From positions 310,001 through 374,000 of the forward strand of contig NZ_JAUMKC010000001.1 in the NCBI RefSeq assembly GCF_030519355.1: a DNA stretch of 64,000 nucleotides. Reading direction: 5' to 3'. Of this stretch, positions 17,931 through 27,449 are shown in pieces; position 1 is the first letter of the stretch, and every line of letters starts with the position of its first letter. Origin of the DNA: Mucilaginibacter sp. L3T2-6. GTDB lineage: Bacteria; Bacteroidota; Bacteroidia; Sphingobacteriales; Sphingobacteriaceae. The notes beneath the pieces are model-generated. The model saw nothing but the letters and a program-made list of their open reading frames with translations, was not told the DNA's origin and searched no databases. A program made the translations under genes and the position numbers.

Positions 17931-18617
17931 TTATTTTACGATTTCGAAAACCGCATTGATCTGAAAACTCAGTTTTATGTTCTTAAAGTTAATATCCGAT
18001 TCGGCAGGGCCTGCGGTTTTGGCCATCGAGTACATCACCGGTCTTGGCATTTGATAGCCGCCGCCGTTATCTACCTCTGTGATGCTGATCACGTCGCCCA
18101 CTTTGTCGCCAATGCTGCTTAACAAGTAAGCTGCTTTTTCTTTTGCCACATGAAGCGCCTGTATTTTCAATTCACGCTTCAGGTCTTCCATTTTTGAATA
18201 GTCATAACTATCGATATTGGTAGATTGAATTCCTTTAGGGTCTATCTTATCCAGTATCTGGTTAAACTTATTCAGGTCGTGTACCCTTATGCCGTACTGC
18301 TTGCTTGCTAAAAAATCTGGTGTTTTCTTTTTGTTCCAGGTATTGTTCCAGGCAGATACGTTGTTAACAGTAAAATCTTCTTTAGGTACGCCTGCTGCCT
18401 TCACAGCTGTTTCCAATTGATTTTCCAGTTGGTCGATAGTGACTTTCTTCTTGCCGTCCATATATTCCTGGAGGGAGATCGATATATTAATAATATCAGG
18501 AGTAACCTCTTTTTCGGCAACGCCGGTTACTTCAATTTTGCGGCGTAAATCTACCGCCTGTGCAAAAACGCTGCTGGTTGCGACAACCAGCATTATTAAA
18601 ATCAGTAGTTTTTTCAT
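17931..18617 (-). CDS. SIMPL-domain (DUF541) exported protein
   Basis: A 228-residue secreted protein with a signal peptide ('LLILIMLVVATSSVFAQA') and a single SIMPL/DUF541 domain: 'IEVTGVAEKEVTPDIINISISLQEYMDGKKK', 'GVPKEDFTVNNVSAWNNTWNKKK', 'ALHVAKEKAAYLLSSIGDKVGDVISITEV'. Family members are periplasmic or outer-membrane associated and linked to stress resistance in several bacteria, but the biochemical role is unknown. It is monocistronic, with its own terminator. Confidence 0.88.
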   Translation of the reverse strand: MKKLLILIMLVVATSSVFAQAVDLRRKIEVTGVAEKEVTPDIINISISLQEYMDGKKKVTIDQLENQLETAVKAAGVPKEDFTVNNVSAWNNTWNKKKTPDFLASKQYGIRVHDLNKFNQILDKIDPKGIQSTNIDSYDYSKMEDLKRELKIQALHVAKEKAAYLLSSIGDKVGDVISITEVDNGGGYQMPRPVMYSMAKTAGPAESDINFKNIKLSFQINAVFEIVK

Positions 18618-18754
18618 GTTGTTCCTTTTCTAAGTAGACTAATACCGCAAAGGTAGGTTTAATTTTAGTCCGAAAGTCCGGAAAGTCGGAAAAGGAGTAT
18701 TGGTTTTCTTATTTGATAAATTAAGCAAGTCTCAGGGGAATAGTGAGCAACCTG

Positions 18755-19090
18755 TCATAAATAAGCCGCTATTTTTCCATCCGCTTCGGTTACCGGCAGC
18801 ATGAAAATACGCTCAAAAAGATCTTTTAACCAGGTGAACACAGTTCTGCGCTGTGGTTGCTTCATAACCTCGTTTGTTGGATCAGTATCTATGTGATTAT
18901 TATCGTCTGCACCAGGAATAAAGTGATTTTCAATCAGCACTATCTCGCGTATGGCCGGATCGCGGTTTACAATGTCGTCAAGCTCGGTGAGTTCGTTAAA
19001 CGTAGCCTTGCCTTCCCTTTGCCTTTTAATCAAAATCTCATAACGCTCCTGTAAAAAGGTGCGTCGTATCAACGGTTTTTGCTGGCTCAT
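18755..19090 (-). CDS. Hypothetical protein, 111 aa
   Basis: A hydrophilic protein of 111 residues that I do not recognise. It begins MSQQKPLIRRTFLQERYEIL and has a charged helix region ('LIKRQREGKATFNELTELDDIVNRDPAIREIV'), an acidic linker (GADDNNHIDTDPTNE) and a more hydrophobic C-terminal part ('RTVFTWLKDLFERIFMLPV'). There is no signal peptide and no clear catalytic motif. The frame is open with an ATG and typical local base composition. It lies alone between the SIMPL gene and a repeat-containing intergenic region. Confidence 0.6.
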   Translation of the reverse strand: MSQQKPLIRRTFLQERYEILIKRQREGKATFNELTELDDIVNRDPAIREIVLIENHFIPGADDNNHIDTDPTNEVMKQPQRRTVFTWLKDLFERIFMLPVTEADGKIAAYL

Positions 19091-19331
19091 TTTAACTTAC
19101 TATTTAGAAATTAAAAATGCGCAAACCACGTGCCGTTGTTGTAAGATGTTGGTTTATAACATGTTGTGTTGATTTGGTTTAAACGGTTGCCCTATTCTGA
19201 TACAGCATATTGTCCGTTTTCGGGCAGAAGATGGAAAAATCTGTCCGGTAATATGACTTGATAAACGTAAAAAAATAGAATTTATTGTTAGAAGTTGTCT
19301 AAAAACGGTTGCCAATAATTATTACAGGACA

Positions 19332-19421
19332 TTAGCCCCTCCAAATCTCCCCCCGTTGGGAAGACTTTAGCTTAGGGATATTTTAAGCCCTCCCTTCCGG
19401 GGAGGGTTTGGGTGGGGCTAA
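19332..19421. repeat. 90-bp palindromic intergenic repeat
   Basis: The ends TTAGCCCCTCCAAATCTCCC and GGGAGGGTTTGGGTGGGGCT plus AA are imperfect inverted repeats, and the centre contains a second CCTCCC/GGGAGG pair. This layout is typical of small non-coding palindromic repeats scattered in Bacteroidota genomes. It could fold into a long hairpin when transcribed. Confidence 0.6.
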
Positions 19422-19545
19422 AACCCATATATTTATATTTTTAAACTGCTTCTTAGCGAGAAAAAAATATTTACCTTTCCCTATGCTGTGCTTACCATAA
19501 ATGTAACATATGTAGCAGTACAGGCGAAGGATTATCCTTTTTAGT

Positions 19546-19553
19546 TACATTTG
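19546..19553 (+). promoter_or_regulatory. Candidate -7 element of the M28 peptidase gene
   Basis: TACATTTG fits TAnnTTTG and lies 20 bases before the ATG at 19574. A matching -33 TTTG is not evident. Confidence 0.4.
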
Positions 19554-19573
19554 ACGTAAACAGACCTCAAAAT

Positions 19574-21217
19574 ATGAAGATAAATTATTACACCATTTTA
19601 TGCATGGCTTCGCTTGCAATTGCCGCAGGTTGCAAGCAGGGAGCAAAGGAGCCTGATGCGATTACCGGCGATGAAATTAAAAGCCACATCGCAGTTTTGG
19701 CAAATGATTCGCTGATGGGACGTAAACCGTTCACTAACGGTGAAACCAAGACCATCGCCTACATTTCATCGCAAATGAAGAAAATAGGGTTGGAGCCGGG
19801 GAATAACGGCAGTTACTTTCAGGATGTGCCGATGGTGGAAATTACCAGCACCCCTTCGCCTGTTATGAGCATAAGCGGGGGAAAAGGTAATATTAGCCTG
19901 AATTATATGACCGACTTTGTAGCATCTACACGCCAGGAGATGCCATCGGTACAGCTGACCAACTCGCCGCTTGTATTTGCGGGTTATGGTGTGGTGGCCC
20001 CGGAATATCATTGGAACGACTATGCCGGGCTTGATGTAAAAGGCAAAACGGTGATAGTGCTCGTAAATGATCCTGGTTTTAAGTCGGGCAGCAACACCTT
20101 GTTTAAGGGCGATACCATGACCTACTACGGCCGCTGGACTTATAAATATGAGGAGGCCGCAAGGCAGGGCGCCGCAGGTGTTATCATTGTTCACCAAACT
20201 GAGCCTGCCAGCTACGGCTGGAGCGTGGTAGCCAACAGTTTTACCGGCGCTAAGCTTTACCTGCAGGAAAAAGACAAGCATATGTCGCGCTGCAAGGTGG
20301 AAGGCTGGATGACCGAAGATGCTGCTAAGAATCTTTTCGCAGCTGCAGGAATTACGGGAGATTTTAGAGAAATAGCACGCAGAAAAGACTTTAAAGCGAT
20401 GCCGCTGAATATGAATGCGTCACTTACCGTTAACTCCAAACTGAAGTATTCGACATCGCATAATGTGATCGGTGTTTTAAAAGGCAACACCGCGCCCGAA
20501 GAATGCGTGTTGTACACTGCGCACTGGGATCATCTGGGTATCGGCAAACCTGATGCAAAGGGTGACAGCATTTACAATGGCGCGGTTGATAATGCCAGCG
20601 GAGTTGCCGCTATTTTGAGTGTTGCAAGGGCTTTCACTCAATTAAAGGAAAAGCCAAAACGTTCGGTTGTGTTTTTGGCTGTAACCGCCGAAGAACAGGG
20701 CTTGCTGGGTTCTGAATACTATGCATCTCATCCAATTTTTGCACTTAATAAAACTGTGGCTGATTTAAATATGGATGCGCTGGGAAGCTATGGGGAAACC
20801 AATGATTTCGCCATAACAGGTAAAGGTCAGAATGATTTAGAAGATTATGTAGCAGAATTTGCAAAGGCGAATGGCAAAAAAATAACCGGGGATAAAAATC
20901 CGGGTGCAGGCGGCTACTACCGTTCAGACCATTTTAACTTTGCCAAGGTGGGCGTACCCGCATTAGATATGAATAACGGCGCCGAAAGTACCGCTCACGG
21001 CGAAGCTTACGGCAAGGAAAAACAAAAGGAATACGGCGAGCAGCACTATCACCAGCCATCAGACAGTTACTCCGCAGATATGGATGCCGGCGGCATGGCC
21101 CAGGTAGCGAACCTGTTATTTAAAGTTGGCAATAAACTGGCTGATGAAACCACCTTTCCCGGATGGAAAAATGGCTCCGAGTTTAAGGCGGTTAGGGAAA
21201 AATCGATGGGGAAGTGA
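19574..21217 (+). CDS. M28-family metallopeptidase lipoprotein with PA insert
   Basis: A 547-residue exported zinc aminopeptidase. The N-terminus is a lipoprotein signal ending 'LAIAAGC' (Cys20), so it is probably membrane anchored. A protease-associated insert spans roughly residues 130-250 ('LVFAGYGVVAPEYHWNDYAGLDVKGKTVIV'). The M28 site has the zinc ligands in 'YTAHWDHLGIG', 'GAVDNASGVAAIL', 'TAEEQGLLGSEYYA' and 'LNMDALG', with a late His in 'YHQPSD'. It probably trims peptides taken up from outside. It appears monocistronic. Confidence 0.93.
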   Translation: MKINYYTILCMASLAIAAGCKQGAKEPDAITGDEIKSHIAVLANDSLMGRKPFTNGETKTIAYISSQMKKIGLEPGNNGSYFQDVPMVEITSTPSPVMSISGGKGNISLNYMTDFVASTRQEMPSVQLTNSPLVFAGYGVVAPEYHWNDYAGLDVKGKTVIVLVNDPGFKSGSNTLFKGDTMTYYGRWTYKYEEAARQGAAGVIIVHQTEPASYGWSVVANSFTGAKLYLQEKDKHMSRCKVEGWMTEDAAKNLFAAAGITGDFREIARRKDFKAMPLNMNASLTVNSKLKYSTSHNVIGVLKGNTAPEECVLYTAHWDHLGIGKPDAKGDSIYNGAVDNASGVAAILSVARAFTQLKEKPKRSVVFLAVTAEEQGLLGSEYYASHPIFALNKTVADLNMDALGSYGETNDFAITGKGQNDLEDYVAEFAKANGKKITGDKNPGAGGYYRSDHFNFAKVGVPALDMNNGAESTAHGEAYGKEKQKEYGEQHYHQPSDSYSADMDAGGMAQVANLLFKVGNKLADETTFPGWKNGSEFKAVREKSMGK

Positions 21218-21232
21218 AGGAGATAAAAGCTT

Positions 21233-21347
21233 AAAGGCAAAAGCTCAAAGGTTTTGAATGCGGAAAATGGAATGCCGATTGCGGAATTTTAAATTTAAAG
21301 TGGAGCCAAAACTACCTTTCGCCTTTAACCTTTCAGCGTTTGCCTTA
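21233..21347. repeat. Imperfect inverted repeat after the M28 peptidase gene
   Basis: Arm 21233-21251 (AAAGGCAAAAGCTCAAAGG) pairs with 21329-21347 at 16 of 19 positions. It lies directly after the peptidase stop and may form a long hairpin. Confidence 0.45.
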
Positions 21348-21353
21348 AACTAC

Positions 21354-21406
21354 AAAAGCTAAAAACAGGAGGGAAACAACCTTTCGCCTTCCTGCTTTTA
21401 GCTTTT
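21354..21406. terminator. Bidirectional hairpin between convergent M28 and TM2 genes
   Basis: AAAAGCTAAAAACAGGA (21354-21370) and TCCTGCTTTTAGCTTTT (21390-21406) form a 17-bp stem with one mismatch. T-rich sequence flanks it, consistent with a terminator for the two convergent genes. Confidence 0.55.
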
Positions 21407-21468
21407 ACCTTATATATGAGTTCGGGAGTTTTTCAGTTGATATGCATTGCGCTCCCGGTGAAATTAAA

Positions 21469-21831
21469 TTAACTGTTCATTTTTGCAATCTGGTAACAGT
21501 CATAAGCCAGCAGGCGGTTGTAGTTGTTTGCTATGTTTTTGTAGCTGATGACATCGATAAGCGTACCGATGCCTAAAAAACCGCCGGTTAGTAAATATAA
21601 GATCCCTAAAAATATCTGACCGGTCATAAACCGGTGTACACCGGCAAGTCCCATAAAACCGAATAATGCACCAACCAGTATATCCATTGGATTTTTACGG
21701 CGGCTGGCATAAACGGCCATAAAAGTGTTTACCTGGTTATGGGTGAGCCCCGCTGATGCATGGTGTAGAAAGCTATATTCGTCCATCGTCATATTGGCAA
21801 ATGGTGCGTATGAGTTTTGGTAAGCGTTCAT
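21469..21831 (-). CDS. TM2-domain membrane protein
   Basis: A 120-residue protein with a TM2 domain: 'RRKNPMDILVGALFGFMGLAGVHRFMTGQIFLGILYLLTGGFLGIGTLIDVISY'. The two membrane helices are joined by the characteristic G-hydrophobic-HRF turn. A polar N-terminal half of about 55 residues precedes it. Family members are small membrane proteins of unclear function. The start is the ATG at 21831; the TTG at 21855 is in frame but less likely. Confidence 0.85.
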   Translation of the reverse strand: MNAYQNSYAPFANMTMDEYSFLHHASAGLTHNQVNTFMAVYASRRKNPMDILVGALFGFMGLAGVHRFMTGQIFLGILYLLTGGFLGIGTLIDVISYKNIANNYNRLLAYDCYQIAKMNS

Positions 21832-22057
21832 GATGGTATTAGTTTGTGTTAACAATTAATTATGCTGTAAAACTATAGCCATCGCATCAAAACGGCAATC
21901 CGAAATAGGTTAGCAGGTAAAAGTTATCGGTAAAAGGAGGAATTTTGGCGGTGAAAATTTTTGATGCGGAGTTAATTTTAAGATGTATCGATTTGAAAAT
22001 TTGAAGATAACTTATCGCTTATTCCTTTTATCTGAAATCTTACGAATATAGTTCAGG

Positions 22058-22092
22058 CAAAAAAAGCCGGCCTTAGTTAAAAAGCCGGCTTT
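22058..22092 (-). terminator. Terminator of gcvP
   Basis: A nine-base stem (AAAGCCGGC at 22063-22071, GCCGGCTTT at 22084-22092) with a 12-base loop is followed on the minus strand by TTTTTGCCTG. It lies about 35 bases after the gcvP stop. Confidence 0.75.
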
Positions 22093-22128
22093 AATTTTAT
22101 CAGAGTGACGAATTTCATCCGCTCAACC

Positions 22129-25038
22129 TCACGTTCCGTATTCCGGGGTGGTTACTTCGCTTTCTTCAAATTCATAATCAGTAAGCGGAGGGCAGGAGCA
22201 AATCAGCGTCCTGTCGCCATAAGTATCATTAACGCGACCTACAGATGGCCAGAATTTGTAATTGGCTACGTAAGGCAGCGGGAAGGCAGCTTTTTGGCGG
22301 GTATATGGATGTTCCCATTCGTTAGCAGTAATTACCGCAGCGGTATGCGGCGCATTCTTTAACGGGTTATCAGTTTTATCGGATATACCTTTTTCTACAC
22401 TGTCAATTTCATGCCGGATAGAAATCATGGCATCGCAGAAACGGTCGAGCTCATGCTTTGGCTCCGATTCGGTCGGTTCCACCATTACTGTTCCCGCAAC
22501 CGGGAATGACACAGTTGGTGCATGGAACCCGTAGTCCATTAAGCGCTTGGCGATGTCGGTAACCTCGATGCCGAAGTTTTTGAACGCCCGGCAATCCAAT
22601 ATCATTTCATGCGCGCAGCGGCCGTGGCTACCCGTGTAAAGCACAGGGTAGTGATGCTCTAAGCGTGTTTTGATATAGTTGGCATTCAGTATAGCGTAAC
22701 GGGTTGCGTTGGTTAAACCGTCGCCGCCCATCATAGCGATGTAGGCATGAGAAATAATCAGGATAGAAGCAGAGCCCCATGGCGCAGCAGATACTGCGTG
22801 GATGGATTTGCCCCTGTCGATATCAACCACCGCGTGGCCTGGCAAATAAGGCACCAGGTGTTTGGCTACGCCGATAGGACCCATTCCGGGGCCCCCGCCG
22901 CCATGCGGTATACAGAATGTTTTATGCAGGTTAAGGTGGCAAACATCCGCACCGATGTTAGCAGGACTTGTCAGACCTACCTGTGCGTTCATGTTGGCCC
23001 CGTCCATATAAACCTGTCCGCCATTAGCGTGAATGATCTCGCAAATCTCGATGATCGATTCTTCGAACACGCCATGTGTTGACGGGTAGGTTACCATTAG
23101 GCAGGATAGCTCATTTTTATATTGCTCAGCCTTAGCTTTCAGATCAGCAACGTCGATATTACCATTATCATCGCAGCGAACTACCACGATCTTCATCCCT
23201 GCCATAGCTGCCGAAGCAGGGTTGGTGCCGTGAGCTGAAGATGGAATAAGTGCGATATTACGGTGGCTGTCGCCGCGGTCGTTATGATAAGTACGGATAA
23301 CCATCAGTCCGGCATATTCGCCCTGTGCGCCGGCGTTTGGTTGCAGGCTCATGGCCGCAAATCCGGTTATTTCGCTCAGCCAGTTATTCAGTTCATCAAA
23401 CACCTGCATATAGCCGCCCACCTGGTCGGTTGGCGCGAAGGGGTGCATTTTGCTGAACTCAGCCCAGGTAACCGGTACCATTTCGGTTGTAGCATTCAGC
23501 TTCATGGTGCACGAGCCAAGGGCGATCATAGAGTGACAAAGGGATAAGTCCTTTGCCTCCAATGATTTGATATAGCGCAGCATCTCATGTTCAGAATGAT
23601 GTGAGTTGAACAGCGCGTGTGTTAAATAAGCCGACTTACGTTGAAGTTCGGCAGGGATTACGGTTGAAAGACCAGCTTTCAAACCATCCATATCAACATC
23701 ATTCAATGTCTTGCCTTTCACACGGGCAAAAAAGCGGACAATGGTTTTAATATCTTCAGTTGAAGTGGTTTCATCAATTGAAATGCTGACAACTGAACCT
23801 TCGTAGTGAAAGTTCATTTCGTTGTTGATAGCCTCGGCATGAACCGGGCCAACCAAATCACCTAAATCAAACTTTATCGTATCGAAGTAAGCTCCGTTGA
23901 GCTGCTGGTAGCCTAATTGCTTCAAGGAATCAGATAGCAAAATAGCCAGGCCGTGGATGCGCCCCGCAATCAGCTTTAAGCCTTCCGGACCATGATATAC
24001 AGCATACATACCGGCCATAATAGCCAGCAGGGCCTGAGCAGTACAAATGTTTGATGTGGCTTTATCCCTGCGGATATGCTGTTCGCGGGTTTGCAGGGCC
24101 ATGCGCAAAGCATAATTGCCCGCGCTGTCAATAGTTACACCGATAATGCGGCCGGGGATAGACCGTTTGTATTCCTCTTTTGTAGCAAAGAATGCAGCAT
24201 GAGGTCCGCCAAAACCCATCGGCACACCAAAACGCTGGGTTGAGCCAACTACAATATCGGCGCCCCATTCGCCCGGAGGCGTTAAGAGCAACAGGCTCAT
24301 AATATCGGCAACAACTGTAAGTTTTATGCCTTTTTCGTGGCTTTTTGCGGCAAAATCAGCGTAGTTATAAACGGCTCCATTTCCCGCGGGATATTGTACG
24401 ATAGCGCCAAACATGTTATCGGTCAGCTCAACAGACTGGTGATTGCCGATATGCAGTTCGATGCCATAAGGCTGCGCGCGGGTTTTTAAAATATCGATGG
24501 TTTGCGGGAATATCTCTTCCGAGACAAAAAATACGTTTGCGTTTTGGTTTTTGCGCAAGCTGTATTGCATAAACATCGCTTCGGCGGCGGCGGTACCCTC
24601 GTCAAGCAGAGATGCGTTGGCAATTTCCATTCCGGTCAAATCGATAACCATGGTCTGGAAATTCAATAAGGCCTGTAAACGACCCTGCGCAATTTCAGCC
24701 TGGTAGGGGGTGTATTGCGTGTACCAACCCGGATTTTCGAGGATGTTGCGCTGGATAACGCCGGGTACAATCACATCATAGTAACCCTGGCCGATAAATG
24801 ATTTAAATACCTTGTTTTTTGATGCAGTTTGCCTCAGCGATGCCAGGTAATCAAACTCGCTTTTTGCCGCCGGCAGATTGAGCGGCGCCTTTAGCCTTAT
24901 CTTTTTGGGGATGGTTTGGTCAATTAACTCATCAAGCGAATTAACGCCGATGGTCTTTAACATCTGCGCGGTGTCTGCCTCGTTTGGAGCAATGTGGCGC
25001 GCCTGGAATTTCTCCTGGTAGTCGATATTCAACTTCAT
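22129..25038 (-). CDS. gcvP: Glycine dehydrogenase (decarboxylating), P-protein
   Basis: A 969-residue PLP-dependent P-protein of the glycine cleavage system, with the two halves (P1 and P2) fused as in E. coli. It decarboxylates glycine and passes the aminomethyl group to the lipoyl arm of GcvH. The N-terminal half has '[26 protein letters not shown]' and '[29 protein letters not shown]'. The C-terminal half has the PLP lysine in '[21 protein letters not shown]'. gcvT and gcvH are not in the window, so the system is split. The start is the ATG at 25038, with a good promoter just upstream and a terminator after the gene. Confidence 0.97.
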   Translation of the reverse strand: MKLNIDYQEKFQARHIAPNEADTAQMLKTIGVNSLDELIDQTIPKKIRLKAPLNLPAAKSEFDYLASLRQTASKNKVFKSFIGQGYYDVIVPGVIQRNILENPGWYTQYTPYQAEIAQGRLQALLNFQTMVIDLTGMEIANASLLDEGTAAAEAMFMQYSLRKNQNANVFFVSEEIFPQTIDILKTRAQPYGIELHIGNHQSVELTDNMFGAIVQYPAGNGAVYNYADFAAKSHEKGIKLTVVADIMSLLLLTPPGEWGADIVVGSTQRFGVPMGFGGPHAAFFATKEEYKRSIPGRIIGVTIDSAGNYALRMALQTREQHIRRDKATSNICTAQALLAIMAGMYAVYHGPEGLKLIAGRIHGLAILLSDSLKQLGYQQLNGAYFDTIKFDLGDLVGPVHAEAINNEMNFHYEGSVVSISIDETTSTEDIKTIVRFFARVKGKTLNDVDMDGLKAGLSTVIPAELQRKSAYLTHALFNSHHSEHEMLRYIKSLEAKDLSLCHSMIALGSCTMKLNATTEMVPVTWAEFSKMHPFAPTDQVGGYMQVFDELNNWLSEITGFAAMSLQPNAGAQGEYAGLMVIRTYHNDRGDSHRNIALIPSSAHGTNPASAAMAGMKIVVVRCDDNGNIDVADLKAKAEQYKNELSCLMVTYPSTHGVFEESIIEICEIIHANGGQVYMDGANMNAQVGLTSPANIGADVCHLNLHKTFCIPHGGGGPGMGPIGVAKHLVPYLPGHAVVDIDRGKSIHAVSAAPWGSASILIISHAYIAMMGGDGLTNATRYAILNANYIKTRLEHHYPVLYTGSHGRCAHEMILDCRAFKNFGIEVTDIAKRLMDYGFHAPTVSFPVAGTVMVEPTESEPKHELDRFCDAMISIRHEIDSVEKGISDKTDNPLKNAPHTAAVITANEWEHPYTRQKAAFPLPYVANYKFWPSVGRVNDTYGDRTLICSCPPLTDYEFEESEVTTPEYGT

Positions 25039-25064
25039 CAAATGGTGGTCAGTTATTTTGCGTG

Positions 25065-25096
25065 CAAAGGTACAATTTTATAGGCGGAGTATCAAA
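25065..25096 (-). promoter_or_regulatory. Bacteroidota-type promoter of gcvP
   Basis: On the minus strand TTTG (25096-25093) is separated by exactly 20 bases from TACCTTTG (25072-25065), matching the -33/-7 consensus TTTG-N19-21-TAnnTTTG. Transcription would start about 20 bases before the gcvP ATG. Confidence 0.7.
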
Positions 25097-25211
25097 ATTG
25101 CCAGGGCCCTGCAACGTGTATTAAGCGTAAAATTTTGATGGTAAATAATAGCTTCTTTTACAGTGTCCTTAATCGATAAAAATTGTATTTTGCTCCCGGT
25201 TTCCCTAAGCG

Positions 25212-25511
25212 ATGCGTCACTCTGTTTTCCTGATTGTATTATTTGTTTTCTTTATCCCTGCCCTTGCATCCGCAGCAACTTTTACCGTTACCAGTAACGC
25301 CGATTCCGGACCAGGAACATTGCGCGAGGCGCTGACTAAAGCGGCGGTATTTACCCGCTACGGCGAAAAAATATTTGAATCAAAAGGTTATAACAAACCG
25401 TTCGATGGAACAACCAACGGCAGGCAATTGCCCGCAGGTGTTTATTATTACATCATTAACCTGAACACCGATTGCAATTTGCTTTCGGGAAGTTTAACCA
25501 TTGTGAGGTAG
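25212..25511 (+). pseudogene. Collapsed adhesin gene: N-terminal start joined to end of a type-B sorting domain
   Basis: A 99-residue frame. It has a signal peptide ('FLIVLFVFFIPALASAA') and then 'TFTVTSNADSGPGTLREALTKAA', which is the typical opening of very large parallel-beta-helix surface proteins. The sequence then jumps to 'VFTRYGEKIFESKGYNKPFDG' and 'LPAGVYYYIINL..LSGSLTIVR', the second half of the gliding-motility-associated C-terminal (TIGR04131, type IX secretion) domain. The first third of that domain, with its 'PNGDGxND' segment, is absent. The simplest reading is an in-frame internal deletion of a long adhesin gene. An assembly collapse or a genuine mini-protein are alternatives. 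Confidence 0.75.
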
Positions 25512-25523
25512 TTGTTTGAACTG

Positions 25524-25577
25524 GAATTAGAGAATTATCAGAATTTTCGATACGCCATTCGAATAATTCTCTAATTC
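25524..25577. terminator. Perfect 15-bp inverted repeat between convergent genes
   Basis: GAATTAGAGAATTAT (25524-25538) is exactly mirrored by 25563-25577 across a 24-base loop. It separates the adhesin remnant (plus) from pdxJ (minus), so it likely serves as a terminator for either side. AT-rich stems make it less stable than a classical terminator. Confidence 0.5.
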
Positions 25578-25590
25578 TAAAAATTCGAGT

Positions 25591-26310
25591 TCAGACTGCT
25601 AATTGCCGTAAATACATCTGAATAGTATTCTCCAGCCCGTAGTAAATAGCATCACATATGAGTGCGTGGCCGATGCTTACCTCGTCCAGGCGGGGTATGT
25701 TTTCTGCGAAATATTTTAGGTTATTCAAATCGAGATCGTGGCCGGCATTGATGCCGAGGCCAAGACGATGGGCCGCCTCTGCAGCTTTTACGTAAGGGGC
25801 AATGGCCGCTTCTTTATTTTGATGATATTGGTGTGCATAGGCCTCGGTATATAGCTCGATGCGATCGGTACCGGTTTTGGCTGCGCCTTCTACCATTTCA
25901 ACTATCGGGTCTACAAATATCGATACGCGAGTGCCCGCGTTTTTAAACACCTTGATGATATCCGTAAGATATTGCTGGTTGGCGATAGTATCCCAGCCAT
26001 GATTGGAAGTAAGTTGGCCCAACGCATCCGGGACAAGGGTCACCTGTTCCGGTTTGTTTGCCAATACCAGGTCGATGAGTTTATGCTCCTGGCAGTTCCC
26101 TTCAATGTTGAACTCCGTAGTCACGATCTTTTTTAACTCGAAAACATCATTGTACCGGATATGCCGCTCATCAGGCCGCGGATGCACGGTGATGCCTTGT
26201 GCGCCAAAACGTTCGCAGTCTTTGGCTACCTGGATTAAATCTGGATTATTGCCGCCCCGCGAATTGCGAAGGGTTGCAATTTTATTGATGTTGACGGATA
26301 GACGGGTCAT
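25591..26310 (-). CDS. pdxJ: Pyridoxine 5'-phosphate synthase
   Basis: A 239-residue TIM-barrel enzyme that condenses 1-deoxyxylulose 5-phosphate with aminoacetone 3-phosphate to give pyridoxine 5'-phosphate (DXP-dependent vitamin B6 route). Key segments are '[18 protein letters not shown]', '[18 protein letters not shown]', 'FNIEGNC', '[15 protein letters not shown]', '[16 protein letters not shown]' and '[18 protein letters not shown]' with the active-site Glu and His residues. Length is normal. Confidence 0.96.
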   Translation of the reverse strand: MTRLSVNINKIATLRNSRGGNNPDLIQVAKDCERFGAQGITVHPRPDERHIRYNDVFELKKIVTTEFNIEGNCQEHKLIDLVLANKPEQVTLVPDALGQLTSNHGWDTIANQQYLTDIIKVFKNAGTRVSIFVDPIVEMVEGAAKTGTDRIELYTEAYAHQYHQNKEAAIAPYVKAAEAAHRLGLGINAGHDLDLNNLKYFAENIPRLDEVSIGHALICDAIYYGLENTIQMYLRQLAV

Positions 26311-26405
26311 TTTAATTCGGATTTCGGATGTTTGATTTCGGATTTAGTAAAAAACGTTTAGCCATGCAAACTTATAAAATACTAAATTCGAAACGGTAAT
26401 TTTAA

Positions 26406-27395
26406 ATGAAACAACTGCCTAAATACTTTTTGGTTTACCTTTTTGCGATTTTAGGTTTGTCCGCGAAAGCGCAGGGTATCTATAAAAAAATTACCAGTTA
26501 CCGTGCTTATTATGGCTGGGCTAAGCATTATCCCCAGGACTGGATGATATTGCGCCAATTTGTAAATGATGGTAAAACTTACTTGTTGCTGGTAAATCCG
26601 CAAACGCTGGAAACTAAAATTGACGAGCCCGGTTTTTACGCAATAAAACAAATGACCATTGACGAGGCACGGGCATTTTTTAAATCGACTCCCTACGTTA
26701 AAGCCCTGCAAAAAGCCGAAAAGCAATCGGTAAACATGCAGGACGCAGGTATCGAAAGCGGTATGCCCAAACAAACCGGAATTAGCCTTACCGCCGATTT
26801 GTGCCCATCGCGTAAACCGCTTGATAGAAGGATATTCAACAGTATTATTACCGAATTTAAAAAAGTTGAGCAGCCGGTTCCCATCGCATTGTCCGTAACC
26901 GGTATCTGGATGCGGCAACACCCACAGGACTTGGAATGGCTAAAGGAACTACAGGATAAACATGAGATTTTTATTACCTGGATAAACCACTCTTTTAATC
27001 ATCGTGTTAGCCTGAAATTGCCACTGAAGGAAAATTTTTTATTGGAAGCCGGAACAAATATTAACTACGAAGTACTTGAAACCGAGATGGCAATGCTGAA
27101 AAACGGGTTAATGCCGTCGGTTTTCTTTCGGTTTCCGGGGTTGGTATCTGATCAGAAACTTGTTTATCAAATCACAGATTTTGGATTGATACCAATTGGC
27201 ACCGATGCCTGGCTGGCCAAAGGACAGCAACCACAAGCAGGCAGCATCGTTTTAATACATGGCAACGGTAATGAACCGGTAGGCGTAACCGACTTTATCA
27301 GGCTGCTGAAGGCTAAAACGCAATCCATTGCCAGAAAACAATGGCTGCTTTACGATTTAAGGGAAAGCGTAGATGAAGAATTCCAGGGCGAGTAG
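26406..27395 (+). CDS. Exported polysaccharide-deacetylase-like protein
   Basis: A 329-residue protein with a signal peptide ('YFLVYLFAILGLSAKAQG') and a NodB-like fold from about residue 120. The expected TFDDG motif appears as 'LTADLCPS', keeping one Asp. The second motif is present as 'WINHSFNHR' (H-S-x-N-H), and 'FFRFPGLVSD' matches the later RxPG motif. A C-terminal 'IGTDAWLAKGQQPQAGSIVLIHGNG' completes the pattern. The metal triad D-H-H is therefore plausible, but the altered first motif makes activity or substrate uncertain. It diverges from pdxJ. Confidence 0.72.
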   Translation: MKQLPKYFLVYLFAILGLSAKAQGIYKKITSYRAYYGWAKHYPQDWMILRQFVNDGKTYLLLVNPQTLETKIDEPGFYAIKQMTIDEARAFFKSTPYVKALQKAEKQSVNMQDAGIESGMPKQTGISLTADLCPSRKPLDRRIFNSIITEFKKVEQPVPIALSVTGIWMRQHPQDLEWLKELQDKHEIFITWINHSFNHRVSLKLPLKENFLLEAGTNINYEVLETEMAMLKNGLMPSVFFRFPGLVSDQKLVYQITDFGLIPIGTDAWLAKGQQPQAGSIVLIHGNGNEPVGVTDFIRLLKAKTQSIARKQWLLYDLRESVDEEFQGE

Positions 27396-27449
27396 ACCTT
27401 TGAGGCCTGAGGCTTTAGCCCTGCTGTACTATCAGTTATAGTTCCGGTT

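Larger units (their letters stand above)
19091..19573. other. 483-bp intergenic region with an inverted-repeat element and a promoter
   Basis: No gene is seen. The region contains the palindromic element at 19332-19421 and a TACATTTG -7 element at 19546-19553 before the M28 peptidase. The left part holds the promoter of the 111-residue hypothetical gene. Confidence 0.5.
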
